Assembly: GCF_004801285.1 (NCBI RefSeq)
Contig: NZ_SSNY01000010.1
Coordinates: 145,165-209,164 of the forward strand
Direction of reading: 5' to 3'
Length of the DNA: 64,000 bases
Source: Ollibium composti
GTDB taxonomy: Bacteria; Pseudomonadota; Alphaproteobacteria; Rhizobiales; Rhizobiaceae
Under the pieces are notes generated by a model. The model did not search any database, was not told where the DNA came from, and saw nothing but the letters and a program-made list of their open reading frames with translations. A program made the translations under genes and the position numbers. This document shows, piece after piece, positions 57,301 to 64,000 of this stretch. The stretch's first letter is position 1; every line of letters begins with the position of its first letter.

Positions 57301-58219
57301 CGAGGTCGCGAGCGTCGGCGAAACCACCAGCGCTGTCGCGCCCGCCGCTCCGGTTGCCGACGCCGCCATCGAAGTGCCGGCCGGCATCAACCCGCCGGCG
57401 CTGCGCGAGGCTGCCGCCAAGGGCGATCCCAAGGCGCTGTTCGAGATCGGCTCGCGCTACGCCGAGGCGCGCGGCGTCAAGGAAGACATGGCCGAGGCGG
57501 CCAAATGGTACCAGAAGGCGGCCGACCTCGGTTTTGCGCCGGCCGAGTACCGCATCGGCAATTTCTACGAGAAGGGCACCGGCGTTGCGCGCGACATCGC
57601 CAAGTCGAAGACCTGGTACCAGCTCGCCGCCGAGCAGGGCAACGCCAGCGCCATGCACAACCTTGCGGTGCTCTACGCCATGGCGGCCGACGGAACCACC
57701 GACAACCAGTCGGCCACGCACTGGTTCCAGGAGGCGGCCGACCTCGGCGTCAAGGACAGCCAGTTCAACCTCGGCATCCTGGCGGCCAAGGGCGTCGGCA
57801 TGAAGCAGGACCTGGAGGCCTCCTACAAGTGGTTCGCGCTGGTCGCCAAGACCGGCGACAAGGACGCCGCCGCCAAGCGCGACGAGATCGCCAACGCGCT
57901 GCGTCCCGAACAGCTGGAAAAGGCACGCGCCGCCGTCGAACTGTGGAAGGCCAAGCCGCTCGACCCGGCCGCCAACACCGTCGATATCCCCGACGCCTGG
58001 CAGGACGTTCCCACCACCACCGCCAGCATCGACATGAAGAAGGCGGTGCAGAACATCCAGAAGATCCTCAACAAGAACGGCTACGACGCCGGCGGCACCG
58101 ACGGCGTCATGGGCGAGCGGACCAAGAAGGCGATCATGGCCTTCCAGAAAGACAGCGGGCTGGAAGCGACCGGCACGGTCGACGAAAAGCTGGTGAAGGC
58201 GCTTCTGGCGCGCAAATGA
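54377..58219 (+). CDS. podJ: PodJ-like polarity protein with Sel1 repeats and peptidoglycan-binding domain
   Basis: 1280 residues from the ATG at 54377. A long cytoplasmic coiled-coil region (about 20-720; repeated segments like LEEKVRTLAGAVDHFV and IDRIEKSLTSSRDSI) precedes one membrane helix (PILMAAAAIMLALAGLQLG, near 840). Then come a low-complexity Ala/Pro linker (about 860-1000), four Sel1-type TPR-like repeats (about 1000-1175: YAEARGVKEDMAEAAKWYQK and similar) and a C-terminal peptidoglycan-binding domain (GGTDGVMGERTKKAIMAFQK). In Caulobacter and rhizobia, PodJ-type proteins mark the growing or old pole. It is divergent from merR. Confidence 0.9.
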   Translation: MNSKRSYLDTLNAGRQRRPHSTLEELNRSLEALGQRLEAPRQDARGAGDPRYGHAYPYGERAAPEMPRREEQRSYQPPRRPGGADQAYHALARDIDRMRDQEDGVAAASRIAGELRGLREELRQQMSVGVHREFQALRQEIERSFRATPAAKGSAELGLEFERLSGAIQTLAERSDDKNVNLLRLELEQVKSALDTLAREESVRGLDRRWDDFDRRWSAFENRLGDGGLTERGDAGIAALSERLEQIGSAVSNLPESLSLRSLEEKVRTLAGAVDHFVNQQGSHNDTFGLIDERLDEISRAIVASTVAAQSAAFDPASFERIERRIESLAQQIEEVAADRPGNEMMDRLNTLSSRVDDLAARATLPDHAMERLGAQIADIAQRIEHAPALPQADALFRGIEQRFDVLSDMIERRQGEAIEHGNLLFHDLERRLNEVAEQLDRRSPEAAFEASGIMEAIDARFTALAKRLETSAPDAGGQAAIRALESRLEAISNRLDSSAAQVAAVDPELIRSLEAQVSGLSAHLSQPGTPLPVFEDIAPRIDRIEKSLTSSRDSILEAAREAAENAVRTLAGAGPETAAVAGLANDLKTLEGLTRRSDERNTKTFEAIHDTLLKIVDRLGSLEGGPSAPAAEPVAEPARAKIAVREAPALDISEALPLAGDLDAPGIPAGKEPMVRTPAEAAADAARAALGSETVEQGGDRKSRLGGLARAFKLRRQSEQAEAAPAAGATAEAPAVDIDEPLEPKLINRPLEPGSGAPDLNAIMKRVRDERGQPARGGEGDVAKADFIAAARRAAQAAAAEAEALKRQSTVTGPVKALRIGDLIKARRKPILMAAAAIMLALAGLQLGKAFLSDPHQTAANEPARIADSRVAMAADTSAATAPVTPSAPASNAAASVTNSDETAPVRVVDKEPDAKPQQNAAVDTDGQSQIAEQDDMATAEAAAKASNAVPAGDAQAASAAPAEAAPVAPPQQTEVASVGETTSAVAPAAPVADAAIEVPAGINPPALREAAAKGDPKALFEIGSRYAEARGVKEDMAEAAKWYQKAADLGFAPAEYRIGNFYEKGTGVARDIAKSKTWYQLAAEQGNASAMHNLAVLYAMAADGTTDNQSATHWFQEAADLGVKDSQFNLGILAAKGVGMKQDLEASYKWFALVAKTGDKDAAAKRDEIANALRPEQLEKARAAVELWKAKPLDPAANTVDIPDAWQDVPTTTASIDMKKAVQNIQKILNKNGYDAGGTDGVMGERTKKAIMAFQKDSGLEATGTVDEKLVKALLARK

Positions 58220-58291
58220 GGCGGACGGCGTCGCTGACGTGACGCCCGGCCATAGTTTCGCCTGTTAAACGGTTGAGATGGTTTTCGTTTC

Positions 58292-58325
58292 GGCAGCGCG
58301 GCGGGATTTGCCCCGCCGCGCTGCC
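58292..58325 (+). terminator. GC-rich hairpin after the podJ-like gene
   Basis: GGCAGCGCGGCGGG pairs exactly with CCCGCCGCGCTGCC around a six-base loop. No T-tract follows, so it may be a weak or factor-assisted terminator separating podJ from the TSUP gene. Confidence 0.5.
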
Positions 58326-58406
58326 GGCGCAAGAACAGATTAGCTTTTCGGTGTTATACCGGGCTGGGCTTTACCGGCCCGAGGGTAAACTGGTCGAGAC
58401 GGACGG

Positions 58407-59330
58407 GTGGGCATCTATCTCCCGATCGCGGAAATTTCCGTCAATATTCTCGTGCTGCTCGCCATGGGCGCCGCGGTCGGCTTCCTGTCGGGCATGTTCG
58501 GCGTCGGCGGCGGCTTCCTCATCACGCCGCTGCTGATCTTCTACAACATCCCGCCGGCGATCGCGGTGGCCACCGGCGCCAACCAGGTCATCGCCTCCTC
58601 CTTCTCCGGCGCGCTCTCGCACATGAAGCGCGGCACGTTGGACTTCAAGCTGGGAGGGGTGCTGCTTGCCGGCGGCGTCGTCGGCTCGACCTTCGGCATA
58701 TGGGTATTCGCGCTGCTGCGCTCGCTCGGGCAACTCGACCTGTTCATCTCGCTGCTCTACGTCGTCATGCTCGGCACGGTCGGCGGGCTGATGCTCTACG
58801 AAAGCGTCAACGCGCTGCGCGCGACGCGCTCGGGCACGGCGCCGACGCTGAAGAAATCCGGCCAGCACAACTGGATCCACCGCCTGCCGCTGAAGATGCG
58901 CTTCCGCGCCTCAAAACTGTTCGTCAGCGTCATCCCTGTGATCGGGCTCGGCGTGGCGATCGGCTTCCTGTCCTCGATCATGGGCGTCGGCGGCGGCTTC
59001 ATCATGGTGCCGGCGCTGATCTACCTGCTGCGCGTGCCGACCAACGTCGTCATCGGCACCTCGCTGTTCCAGATCATCTTCACCTCCGCCTACACGACGC
59101 TGGTGCATGCCAGCACCAACCAGACGGTGGACGTGATGTTGGCCTTCCTGTTGATGGTGGGCGGCGTCGCCGGTGCCCAATACGGCGTCAAGGCAGGCCA
59201 GCGGCTGCGCGGCGAGCAGCTGCGCGCGCTGTTGGCGCTGCTGGTGCTGGCAGTGGCGCTGAGGCTGGCGGTCGACCTGTTCGCCACGCCGCCGAACCTC
59301 TACTCCCTTTCCGTGCCGGGGATGGGCTGA
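58407..59330 (+). CDS. TSUP-family (TauE/SafE) permease
   Basis: 307 residues from a GTG. About eight membrane segments form two related halves, each with a GVGGGF motif (LSGMFGVGGGFLITPLLIFY and SSIMGVGGGFIMVPALIYLL). TSUP proteins export sulfite, sulfoacetate or other organosulfur anions. The stop codon overlaps the next gene's ATG (TGATG), coupling it to the TIGR02186 protein. Confidence 0.93.
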   Translation: MGIYLPIAEISVNILVLLAMGAAVGFLSGMFGVGGGFLITPLLIFYNIPPAIAVATGANQVIASSFSGALSHMKRGTLDFKLGGVLLAGGVVGSTFGIWVFALLRSLGQLDLFISLLYVVMLGTVGGLMLYESVNALRATRSGTAPTLKKSGQHNWIHRLPLKMRFRASKLFVSVIPVIGLGVAIGFLSSIMGVGGGFIMVPALIYLLRVPTNVVIGTSLFQIIFTSAYTTLVHASTNQTVDVMLAFLLMVGGVAGAQYGVKAGQRLRGEQLRALLALLVLAVALRLAVDLFATPPNLYSLSVPGMG

Positions 59331-60118
59331 TGCGTCCGGCAAGGCTTGCTCTCTTGGCTGTGCTGGCGCTGGCGACGGCGATCCCGGCCGCGCGCGCCCA
59401 GACGCCGCACGAGGAGGGCATCCAGATCGGCCTGTCGACGGACGCCGTTTCCATCACCGCCGGATTTTCGGGCGCCGATCTCACCATCTTCGGCGCGCTC
59501 GAGGACGCCGACCCGCAGATCGCCCGGCAAGGCCGCTACGATGTGGTCGTCGTGCTGGAGGGGCCAGCGCGGCCGGTCGTCGTGCGGCGCAAGGACCGCG
59601 TGCTCGGCGTCTGGATCAATCTGGAATCCGAGCAGTTCGAGAACGTTCCGGTCTCCTATTCGGTGGCCTCGACGCGTCCTTTCCAGGACATCACCCAGCC
59701 CGACAGCTACAAGCAACTCTCGCTCGGCTCCAACAACATCTACATGCAGCCGGGCGACCCCGAGGCGCCACCGACGACCATCGCCGAATTCACCAAGGCG
59801 CTGCGCCAGCGCAAGACGGCGACCGGCCTCTACAGCGAGAATGTCGGCGGCGTGCGCTTCCTGTCGCAGAACCTGTTCCGCGCCACGGTCAGGCTGGCGC
59901 CGGACGTGCCGGTGGGCACGCACAAGGCGCGCGCCTTCCTGTTCAAGAACGGCGTGTTCGTGAAGGAAAGCTCGGCGCAGCTCGAAATCCGCAAATCCGG
60001 CTTCGAGCAGGCCGTCTTCCGCCTCGCCCACAACCACGGCTTCTTCTACGGCTTCCTGTCTGTGTCGCTGGCGATGCTGACGGGCTGGATGGGCCGCATC
60101 GTCTTCCGCAAGGATTGA
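59330..60118 (+). CDS. TIGR02186 family protein
   Basis: 262 residues. A signal peptide (about 1-23, ending ARA) is followed by a beta-rich periplasmic domain (SITAGFSGADLTIFGALEDA; VVVLEGPARPVVVRRKDRV). One C-terminal membrane helix (FFYGFLSVSLAMLTGWMGRI) ends the protein. TIGR02186 genes are found next to TSUP permeases in alphaproteobacteria, so the two likely form a unit in the envelope, but the substrate is unknown. Confidence 0.9.
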   Translation: MRPARLALLAVLALATAIPAARAQTPHEEGIQIGLSTDAVSITAGFSGADLTIFGALEDADPQIARQGRYDVVVVLEGPARPVVVRRKDRVLGVWINLESEQFENVPVSYSVASTRPFQDITQPDSYKQLSLGSNNIYMQPGDPEAPPTTIAEFTKALRQRKTATGLYSENVGGVRFLSQNLFRATVRLAPDVPVGTHKARAFLFKNGVFVKESSAQLEIRKSGFEQAVFRLAHNHGFFYGFLSVSLAMLTGWMGRIVFRKD

Positions 60119-60125
60119 GCGGGCA

Positions 60126-60839
60126 TCACCCCGGCCTGAGCATCGAGCCCGGCATGGCGAAGACGCGGTCGGTGCCCAGCATGTAGGCCATCAGCGTCTC
60201 GTGCCTGAACAGGCCGCGATAGGCGCGGTCGAGCACGTTGAGCGAGCCGGTATAGGCACCGAAGGCCGGCATGATCATGCGCGAGCCGTCACCGGCGAAG
60301 CAGCGGCGCCTGACCGAGCGGCCGCGCTGGACGATGCGGGCGCACGGGTGCAGGTGGCCGGCAACCTCGCCCTCGACATAGGTGCCCGAAGGCTCGTGGC
60401 GCAGGATCAGCGAGCCGAATGCGAGTTCCCGCACCGTCTCACCCGGCAGGTCGGCCGGCGCGTCCGGATCGTGGTTGCCGGTCACCCAGAACCAGTCACG
60501 GCCGGTCATCAAAACCTCCAGCCGCTGGCGGAACGGCAGCGGCAGCCGCTCCGCCCCCCAGCCGTCGTGGAAGGAATCGCCGAGGCTGACGACGGTGCGC
60601 GGCTGGTAGTCGGACACCACCTCGGCCAGCCGCGCCAGCGTCGCCACCGTGTCGTAAGGCGGGATCAGCGCACCGCGGCGGGCGATCGCGGAACCTTTCT
60701 CCAGGTGCAGGTCGGAGACGGCGAGCAGGCCGAAATCGGGAAAATAGAGCACGCCGCGCGGATCGCAGACCGCACATTCGCCGGCGAGGCCGACAAGGCC
60801 GGCGGCAGCGATGGCATTGGCGCGGTGGACTGCGGTCAT
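60126..60839 (-). CDS. pdeM: Ligase-associated DNA damage response endonuclease PdeM
   Basis: 237 residues of the calcineurin-like phosphoesterase fold: LLAVSDLHLEKGSAIARRGA, VVSLGDSFHDGWG, WVTGNHDPDAP and VAGHLHPCARI in order. It overlaps the helicase gene by 4 bp, the arrangement of the ligase-associated system (ATP-dependent ligase, exonuclease, Lhr-like helicase, PdeM). It is thought to act in DNA repair. Confidence 0.93.
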   Translation of the reverse strand: MTAVHRANAIAAAGLVGLAGECAVCDPRGVLYFPDFGLLAVSDLHLEKGSAIARRGALIPPYDTVATLARLAEVVSDYQPRTVVSLGDSFHDGWGAERLPLPFRQRLEVLMTGRDWFWVTGNHDPDAPADLPGETVRELAFGSLILRHEPSGTYVEGEVAGHLHPCARIVQRGRSVRRRCFAGDGSRMIMPAFGAYTGSLNVLDRAYRGLFRHETLMAYMLGTDRVFAMPGSMLRPG

Positions 60840-63688
60840 TTCGATCTCACGCTGCGGCGGCCATAGTCGGCGGTTCCAACCCTCTTTCGCTCGGCATGGC
60901 CGGCTTTCGGCGCGGTGCCATGCAGCGTCACCACCGGCCCGTTACGCGCCGGCGCCTCGCCGGCCTCGCCCATTGCCTCGGCGATCAGGTCGGAAGCCTC
61001 CATCAGCAAACTCTCGTTCGCCCCGCCGTTCACCGATTCCCGGCCGATCTCCAGCATCACCGGCACCGCCAGCGGCGAAATCTGCTCCAGTTTCTTATGC
61101 ACGATTCGACTGCGGATGCGCGAGAGCATGTCGGCCAGCCTGCCGACATCGAGCAGGCCGGCGGAGGCGTCGGCGCGCGTCGCCTGCAACAAGACATGGT
61201 CCGGCTCATGGCTGCGCAGCACGTCGTAGATCAGGTCGGCCGAGACGGTGACCTGTCGGCCGGTCTTTTCCTGTCCCGGGAACTTCTTCTCGATCAGGCC
61301 GGAGATGACGGCGCAATTGCGGAACATGCGCTTCAGCATCCACGAGTCGTTCAGCCATTCCTCGAGGTCGTCGCCCAGCATGTCCTCGTCGAACAGTTGC
61401 CCCAGCGACGGCTTTCCTGCCGAAAACAGCGCGCCCATGTCGTCCAGCGCCCACACGGCGAGAGAATAGTCGGTGGCGACGAAGCCGAGCGGGCGGGCGC
61501 CCGCCCGTTCCAGCCGGCGCGTCAGAAGCATGCCGAGCGTCTGGTGCGCCAGCCTTCCCTCGAACGGGTAGCAGACCATGAAATGGCGATCGGCGCGCGG
61601 AAAGGTCTCGACCAGAAGGTCGCCGCGCTTGGGCAGCATCGACTTTTCCTTTTGCAGTCGCAGCCAATCGGCCACCTGCTCCGGCAGCGCCTGCCAGCGC
61701 TCGGGATCGGCCAGCATGCCGCGTACCTGGTCGGCCAGATAGGTCGACAGCGGGAACTTTCCGCCGGCATAGGACGGCACGATGATCTGCGCCGACGAAC
61801 CGCCCGAGGAGACGACGCACTCGTTCTCGCGAATGCCCTCGAAGCGCAGCACCTTGCCGGCGAAGAGGAAATTGTCGCCGGGGCGCAGCGTCTCGGCGAA
61901 ATATTCCTCGACCTTGCCCAGCACCCTGCCGCCATAGCCGGCCACCCTGCCCGAGCGCACATAGCGCACGTTGAGTTCCGGCATCTCGACGATGGTGCCG
62001 ACGTTCAGCCGGTATTGCTGGGCGACGCGCGGATGGGTGACGCGCCACAGCCCCTCCTTCGTCCTGCGGATACGGGCGTAGCGCTCGTAGCTTTTCAGCG
62101 CATAGCCGCCGGTGGCGACGAAATCGACGACGCGGTCGAAGGTGGTGCGGTCAAGCCCGGCATAGGGGGCCGCGCCCGTCACCTCGGCAAAAAGCTGGTC
62201 CGCATCGAAGGGGGCGGCGCAGGCGGTGCCGAGCACATGCTGGGCGAGCACGTCGAGAGAACCTGCCAAGAGCGGCGGCGTGTCCTGCGCGCCGAGATAG
62301 TTGGCGTCGAGGGCTGCGCGGCACTCCAGCACCTCGAAGCGGTTGGCGGGGATGAGGATCGCCTTGGACGGCTCGTCCATGCGGTGGTTGGCGCGGCCGA
62401 TGCGCTGCGCCAGCCGGCTCGCTCCCTTCGGCGCGCCGACATGGACGACGAGATCGACGTCGCCCCAGTCGATGCCGAGGTCGAGCGTCGAGGTGGCGAC
62501 GATGGCGCGCAAGGCATTGTCGGCCATCGCCTTCTCGACGCGGCGCCGCTGGCCGACGTCGAGCGAGCCGTGGTGCAACGCGATCGGCAGCGAGTCCTCG
62601 TTCACCCGCCACAGCTCCTGGAACAGCAATTCGGCCTGGCTGCGCGTGTTGACGAACAGTAGCGTCGTCCTATGGCGGCGGATCTGGTCGTAGATTTCGG
62701 GGATCGCATAGCGCGCCGAATGCCCGGCCCACGGCACGCGCTGCTCGGAATCGAGGATCGAGATATCGGGCTTGGCGCCGCCGGCGACGGTGACGAGACC
62801 GGCCATTGGGGTAAGCGGCCGACTTTCATGGGCGGGCCGCTCGCTACCCCCACCCCTAACCCCTCCCCGCAAGGGGGAGGGGGATTCTGTCTGCGACACG
62901 CCCCCGTCCGAGATCTCTCCACGCGGGGAGGAGATTTTCGTCTTGATGATGGCTTGAGAGGGCGCGGCAGCTTTCCCTCCCCCTTGCGGGGAGGGATTAG
63001 GGGTGGGGGTCGCTGCCCAAGAAGGTGGGTTCTGCCCGACCAGCCATCGTCGCAACTCGTCCGGTTCGGCCACCGTCGCGGAAAGCCCGATCGCGCGCAA
63101 ATCCGGCTTGAGGCTGCGCAGCCGCGCCAGTCCCAGAGACAGCAGGTGCCCGCGCTTGGAAGTGACCAGCGAATGCAACTCGTCGAAGACGACGACGCTC
63201 AGATCCTCGAAGAAGCGCTTGGCGTCACCGCCGGCGATCAGCAGCGCAAGCTGCTCGGGCGTCGTCAGCAGGATGTCCGGGGGCGCCAGTTTCTGCCGCT
63301 GGCGCTTGTGGGCGGGCGTGTCGCCGGTGCGTGTCTCTATGGCGATGGGCAGGCCCATCTCCTCGACCGGCTTGCCGAGGTTGCGCTCGATATCGACGGC
63401 GAGCGCCTTCAGCGGCGAAATGTAGAGCGTGTGCACGCCGCGCCTCGGTTCGCCGGGCTTGCGCCTGCCGCGCATGGCCAGTTCCGTCAGCGAAGGCAGG
63501 AAGCCGGCCAGCGTCTTGCCCGCGCCGGTGGGCGCGATCAGCAGCGTCGATTGGCCGGCCTCGGTCCGCGCCAAAAGGTCGAGCTGGTGGGCGCGCGGTG
63601 CCCAGCCCTTGGCCGCGAACCATTTGACGAACGGTTCTGGCAGATAGGCGGCTTCATTGACGTCGGTCGGGCGCGGCTCGGCGGTCAC
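60836..63688 (-). CDS. Ligase-associated Lhr-like DEXH helicase with in-frame repeat insertion
   Basis: 950 residues, longer than the usual ~815-880. Walker A is APTGAGKTLAGF (near 55), the Walker B box is VFDELHSLVTSKRGHLL (near 170) and motif III is GLSATVAEPDELRRW. RecA domain 2 and the Lhr core and wedge domains follow. Between GQNPPSW (near 222) and MAGLVTVAGG (near 295) lie about 70 low-complexity residues (PTPNPSPQGGG, SPSPLRGGVRGGG) encoded by a palindromic repeat. It likely unwinds DNA in the ligase-associated repair set, with pdeM downstream. Confidence 0.93.
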   Translation of the reverse strand: MTAEPRPTDVNEAAYLPEPFVKWFAAKGWAPRAHQLDLLARTEAGQSTLLIAPTGAGKTLAGFLPSLTELAMRGRRKPGEPRRGVHTLYISPLKALAVDIERNLGKPVEEMGLPIAIETRTGDTPAHKRQRQKLAPPDILLTTPEQLALLIAGGDAKRFFEDLSVVVFDELHSLVTSKRGHLLSLGLARLRSLKPDLRAIGLSATVAEPDELRRWLVGQNPPSWAATPTPNPSPQGGGKAAAPSQAIIKTKISSPRGEISDGGVSQTESPSPLRGGVRGGGSERPAHESRPLTPMAGLVTVAGGAKPDISILDSEQRVPWAGHSARYAIPEIYDQIRRHRTTLLFVNTRSQAELLFQELWRVNEDSLPIALHHGSLDVGQRRRVEKAMADNALRAIVATSTLDLGIDWGDVDLVVHVGAPKGASRLAQRIGRANHRMDEPSKAILIPANRFEVLECRAALDANYLGAQDTPPLLAGSLDVLAQHVLGTACAAPFDADQLFAEVTGAAPYAGLDRTTFDRVVDFVATGGYALKSYERYARIRRTKEGLWRVTHPRVAQQYRLNVGTIVEMPELNVRYVRSGRVAGYGGRVLGKVEEYFAETLRPGDNFLFAGKVLRFEGIRENECVVSSGGSSAQIIVPSYAGGKFPLSTYLADQVRGMLADPERWQALPEQVADWLRLQKEKSMLPKRGDLLVETFPRADRHFMVCYPFEGRLAHQTLGMLLTRRLERAGARPLGFVATDYSLAVWALDDMGALFSAGKPSLGQLFDEDMLGDDLEEWLNDSWMLKRMFRNCAVISGLIEKKFPGQEKTGRQVTVSADLIYDVLRSHEPDHVLLQATRADASAGLLDVGRLADMLSRIRSRIVHKKLEQISPLAVPVMLEIGRESVNGGANESLLMEASDLIAEAMGEAGEAPARNGPVVTLHGTAPKAGHAERKRVGTADYGRRSVRSK
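62807..63017. repeat. In-frame palindromic repeat inside the helicase gene
   Basis: Arms at about 62846-62884 and 62974-63010 (CCCACCCCTAACCCCTCCCC and its complement) enclose a family C-like centre. The insertion keeps the reading frame and adds about 70 residues to the helicase between motifs. The encoded residues are low-complexity and unlike the helicase family. Confidence 0.85.
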
Positions 63689-63750
63689 GCGACACAGGTA
63701 GCGCGGGGCGGATCAAAGGCCAAGCGGAAAATGGAACAAAAAGGGATCAC

Positions 63751-63880
63751 GGTCTCTCCCTCCCCCTTGAGGGGAGGGTGCCGAGCGAAGCGAGGCCGGA
63801 GGGGTCACCTCAACCACACCGACGCTAATAGCGCCGGAGCACTGCCGCGACGACCCCTCCCGGCCCTTCGGGCCACCCTT
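63751..63880. repeat. Palindromic repeat (family C) upstream of the helicase gene
   Basis: CCCTCCCCCTTGAGGGGAGG at the left, GCGAAGCGAGGCCGGAGGGG inside and a right block CGACCCCTCCCGGCCCTTCG. It lies just upstream of the helicase start; no gene is visible between 63689 and 64000. Confidence 0.75.
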
Positions 63881-63921
63881 GTATCTGCACGCAGGCAGGA
63901 TTTGTGCGAGGAAAGCGACTG

Positions 63922-63955
63922 AGCCTCGAACCGGATGGCCATCCGGTTCGAGGCT
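63922..63955. repeat. 34-bp perfect palindrome
   Basis: AGCCTCGAACCGGATGG is followed directly by its exact complement with no loop. No T-run follows, and it is not a tRNA arm. It could be a cruciform, a protein-binding dyad or a bidirectional transcription block for a gene beyond the edge. Confidence 0.75.
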
Positions 63956-64000
63956 TGGCGAAGTCGCCCGTACACCCTCCGGCCACAACCGCAGGGGAGC

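Noticed and set aside
63922..63955. tRNA T-arm or attachment site
   Set aside because: GGTTCGA resembles a T-loop, but no acceptor stem, anticodon arm or integrase is present; the sequence is a simple palindrome.
63689..64000. A gene at the right edge of the window
   Set aside because: Open frames here run through a palindromic repeat and have shadow-like composition.

Overview
The window is GC-rich, densely coding chromosomal DNA from an alphaproteobacterium of the order Hyphomicrobiales, most like the Phyllobacteriaceae (Mesorhizobium, Aminobacter, Aquamicrobium and relatives). This rests on gene content: short-form HisG with HisZ, a long HisRS, class I LysRS, plant-type GshA, a PodJ-like polarity protein, the ligase-associated helicase/PdeM pair, and several families of GC-rich intergenic palindromes. 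The species cannot be fixed from the sequence alone. No rRNA, tRNA, CRISPR array or prophage was seen.

Layout. 1-5.1 kb: a minus-strand uptake and catabolic operon with a GntR/FCD regulator, TRAP transporter DctP-DctQ-DctM and an OYE/dimethylamine-dehydrogenase-like flavoenzyme cut by the window edge; it probably handles an N-methylated amino acid. 6-10.4 kb: minus-strand housekeeping genes (rsmB, PaaI-type thioesterase, MTA/SAH nucleosidase, guaA). 10.5-17 kb: aqpZ, an acyl-CoA synthetase and the hisS-hisZ-hisG operon. 17-20 kb: small and conserved hypothetical genes, a class I amidotransferase and a phosphoesterase. 20-28.4 kb: an alpha-hydroxy-acid module of lldD, a FadR-type regulator, a DUF3422 protein and glcDEF; two matching 25-bp palindromes tie the regulator to glcDEF. 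28.6-34 kb: a divergent FolD, an L,D-transpeptidase, tag, rsmE and gshA.

35.2-40.7 kb: the main accessory feature. A glycosyltransferase gene is split by a 3.5-kb IS1595-family element (35829-39336) with 24-bp terminal inverted repeats and a perfect 8-bp target duplication. Besides its transposase the element carries a protein of unknown function, a DUF6471 protein, a Phd/RelE-type toxin-antitoxin pair and another unknown protein. Its base composition is visibly lower in GC than its surroundings.

40.9-46.3 kb: a family-3 solute-binding protein, a TerB-like protein, lysS, a nuclease-like envelope protein, an S24 repressor-like protein and a thioesterase. 46.5-54 kb: a complete beta-oxidation operon (two acyl-CoA dehydrogenases, thiolase, FadB-like protein) behind a MerR regulator. 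A perfect 13-bp-arm palindrome upstream of the operon, with a related one upstream of the regulator, suggests LiuR-like control. 54.4-60.1 kb: a 1280-residue PodJ-like protein, then a TSUP permease translationally coupled to a TIGR02186 protein. 60.1-63.7 kb: pdeM and an Lhr-like helicase whose gene contains an in-frame copy of one of the GC-rich palindromic repeats.

Repeats recur between genes of single operons (hisS/hisZ, hisZ/hisG, glcD/glcE, fadA/fadB) and may shape transcript processing.
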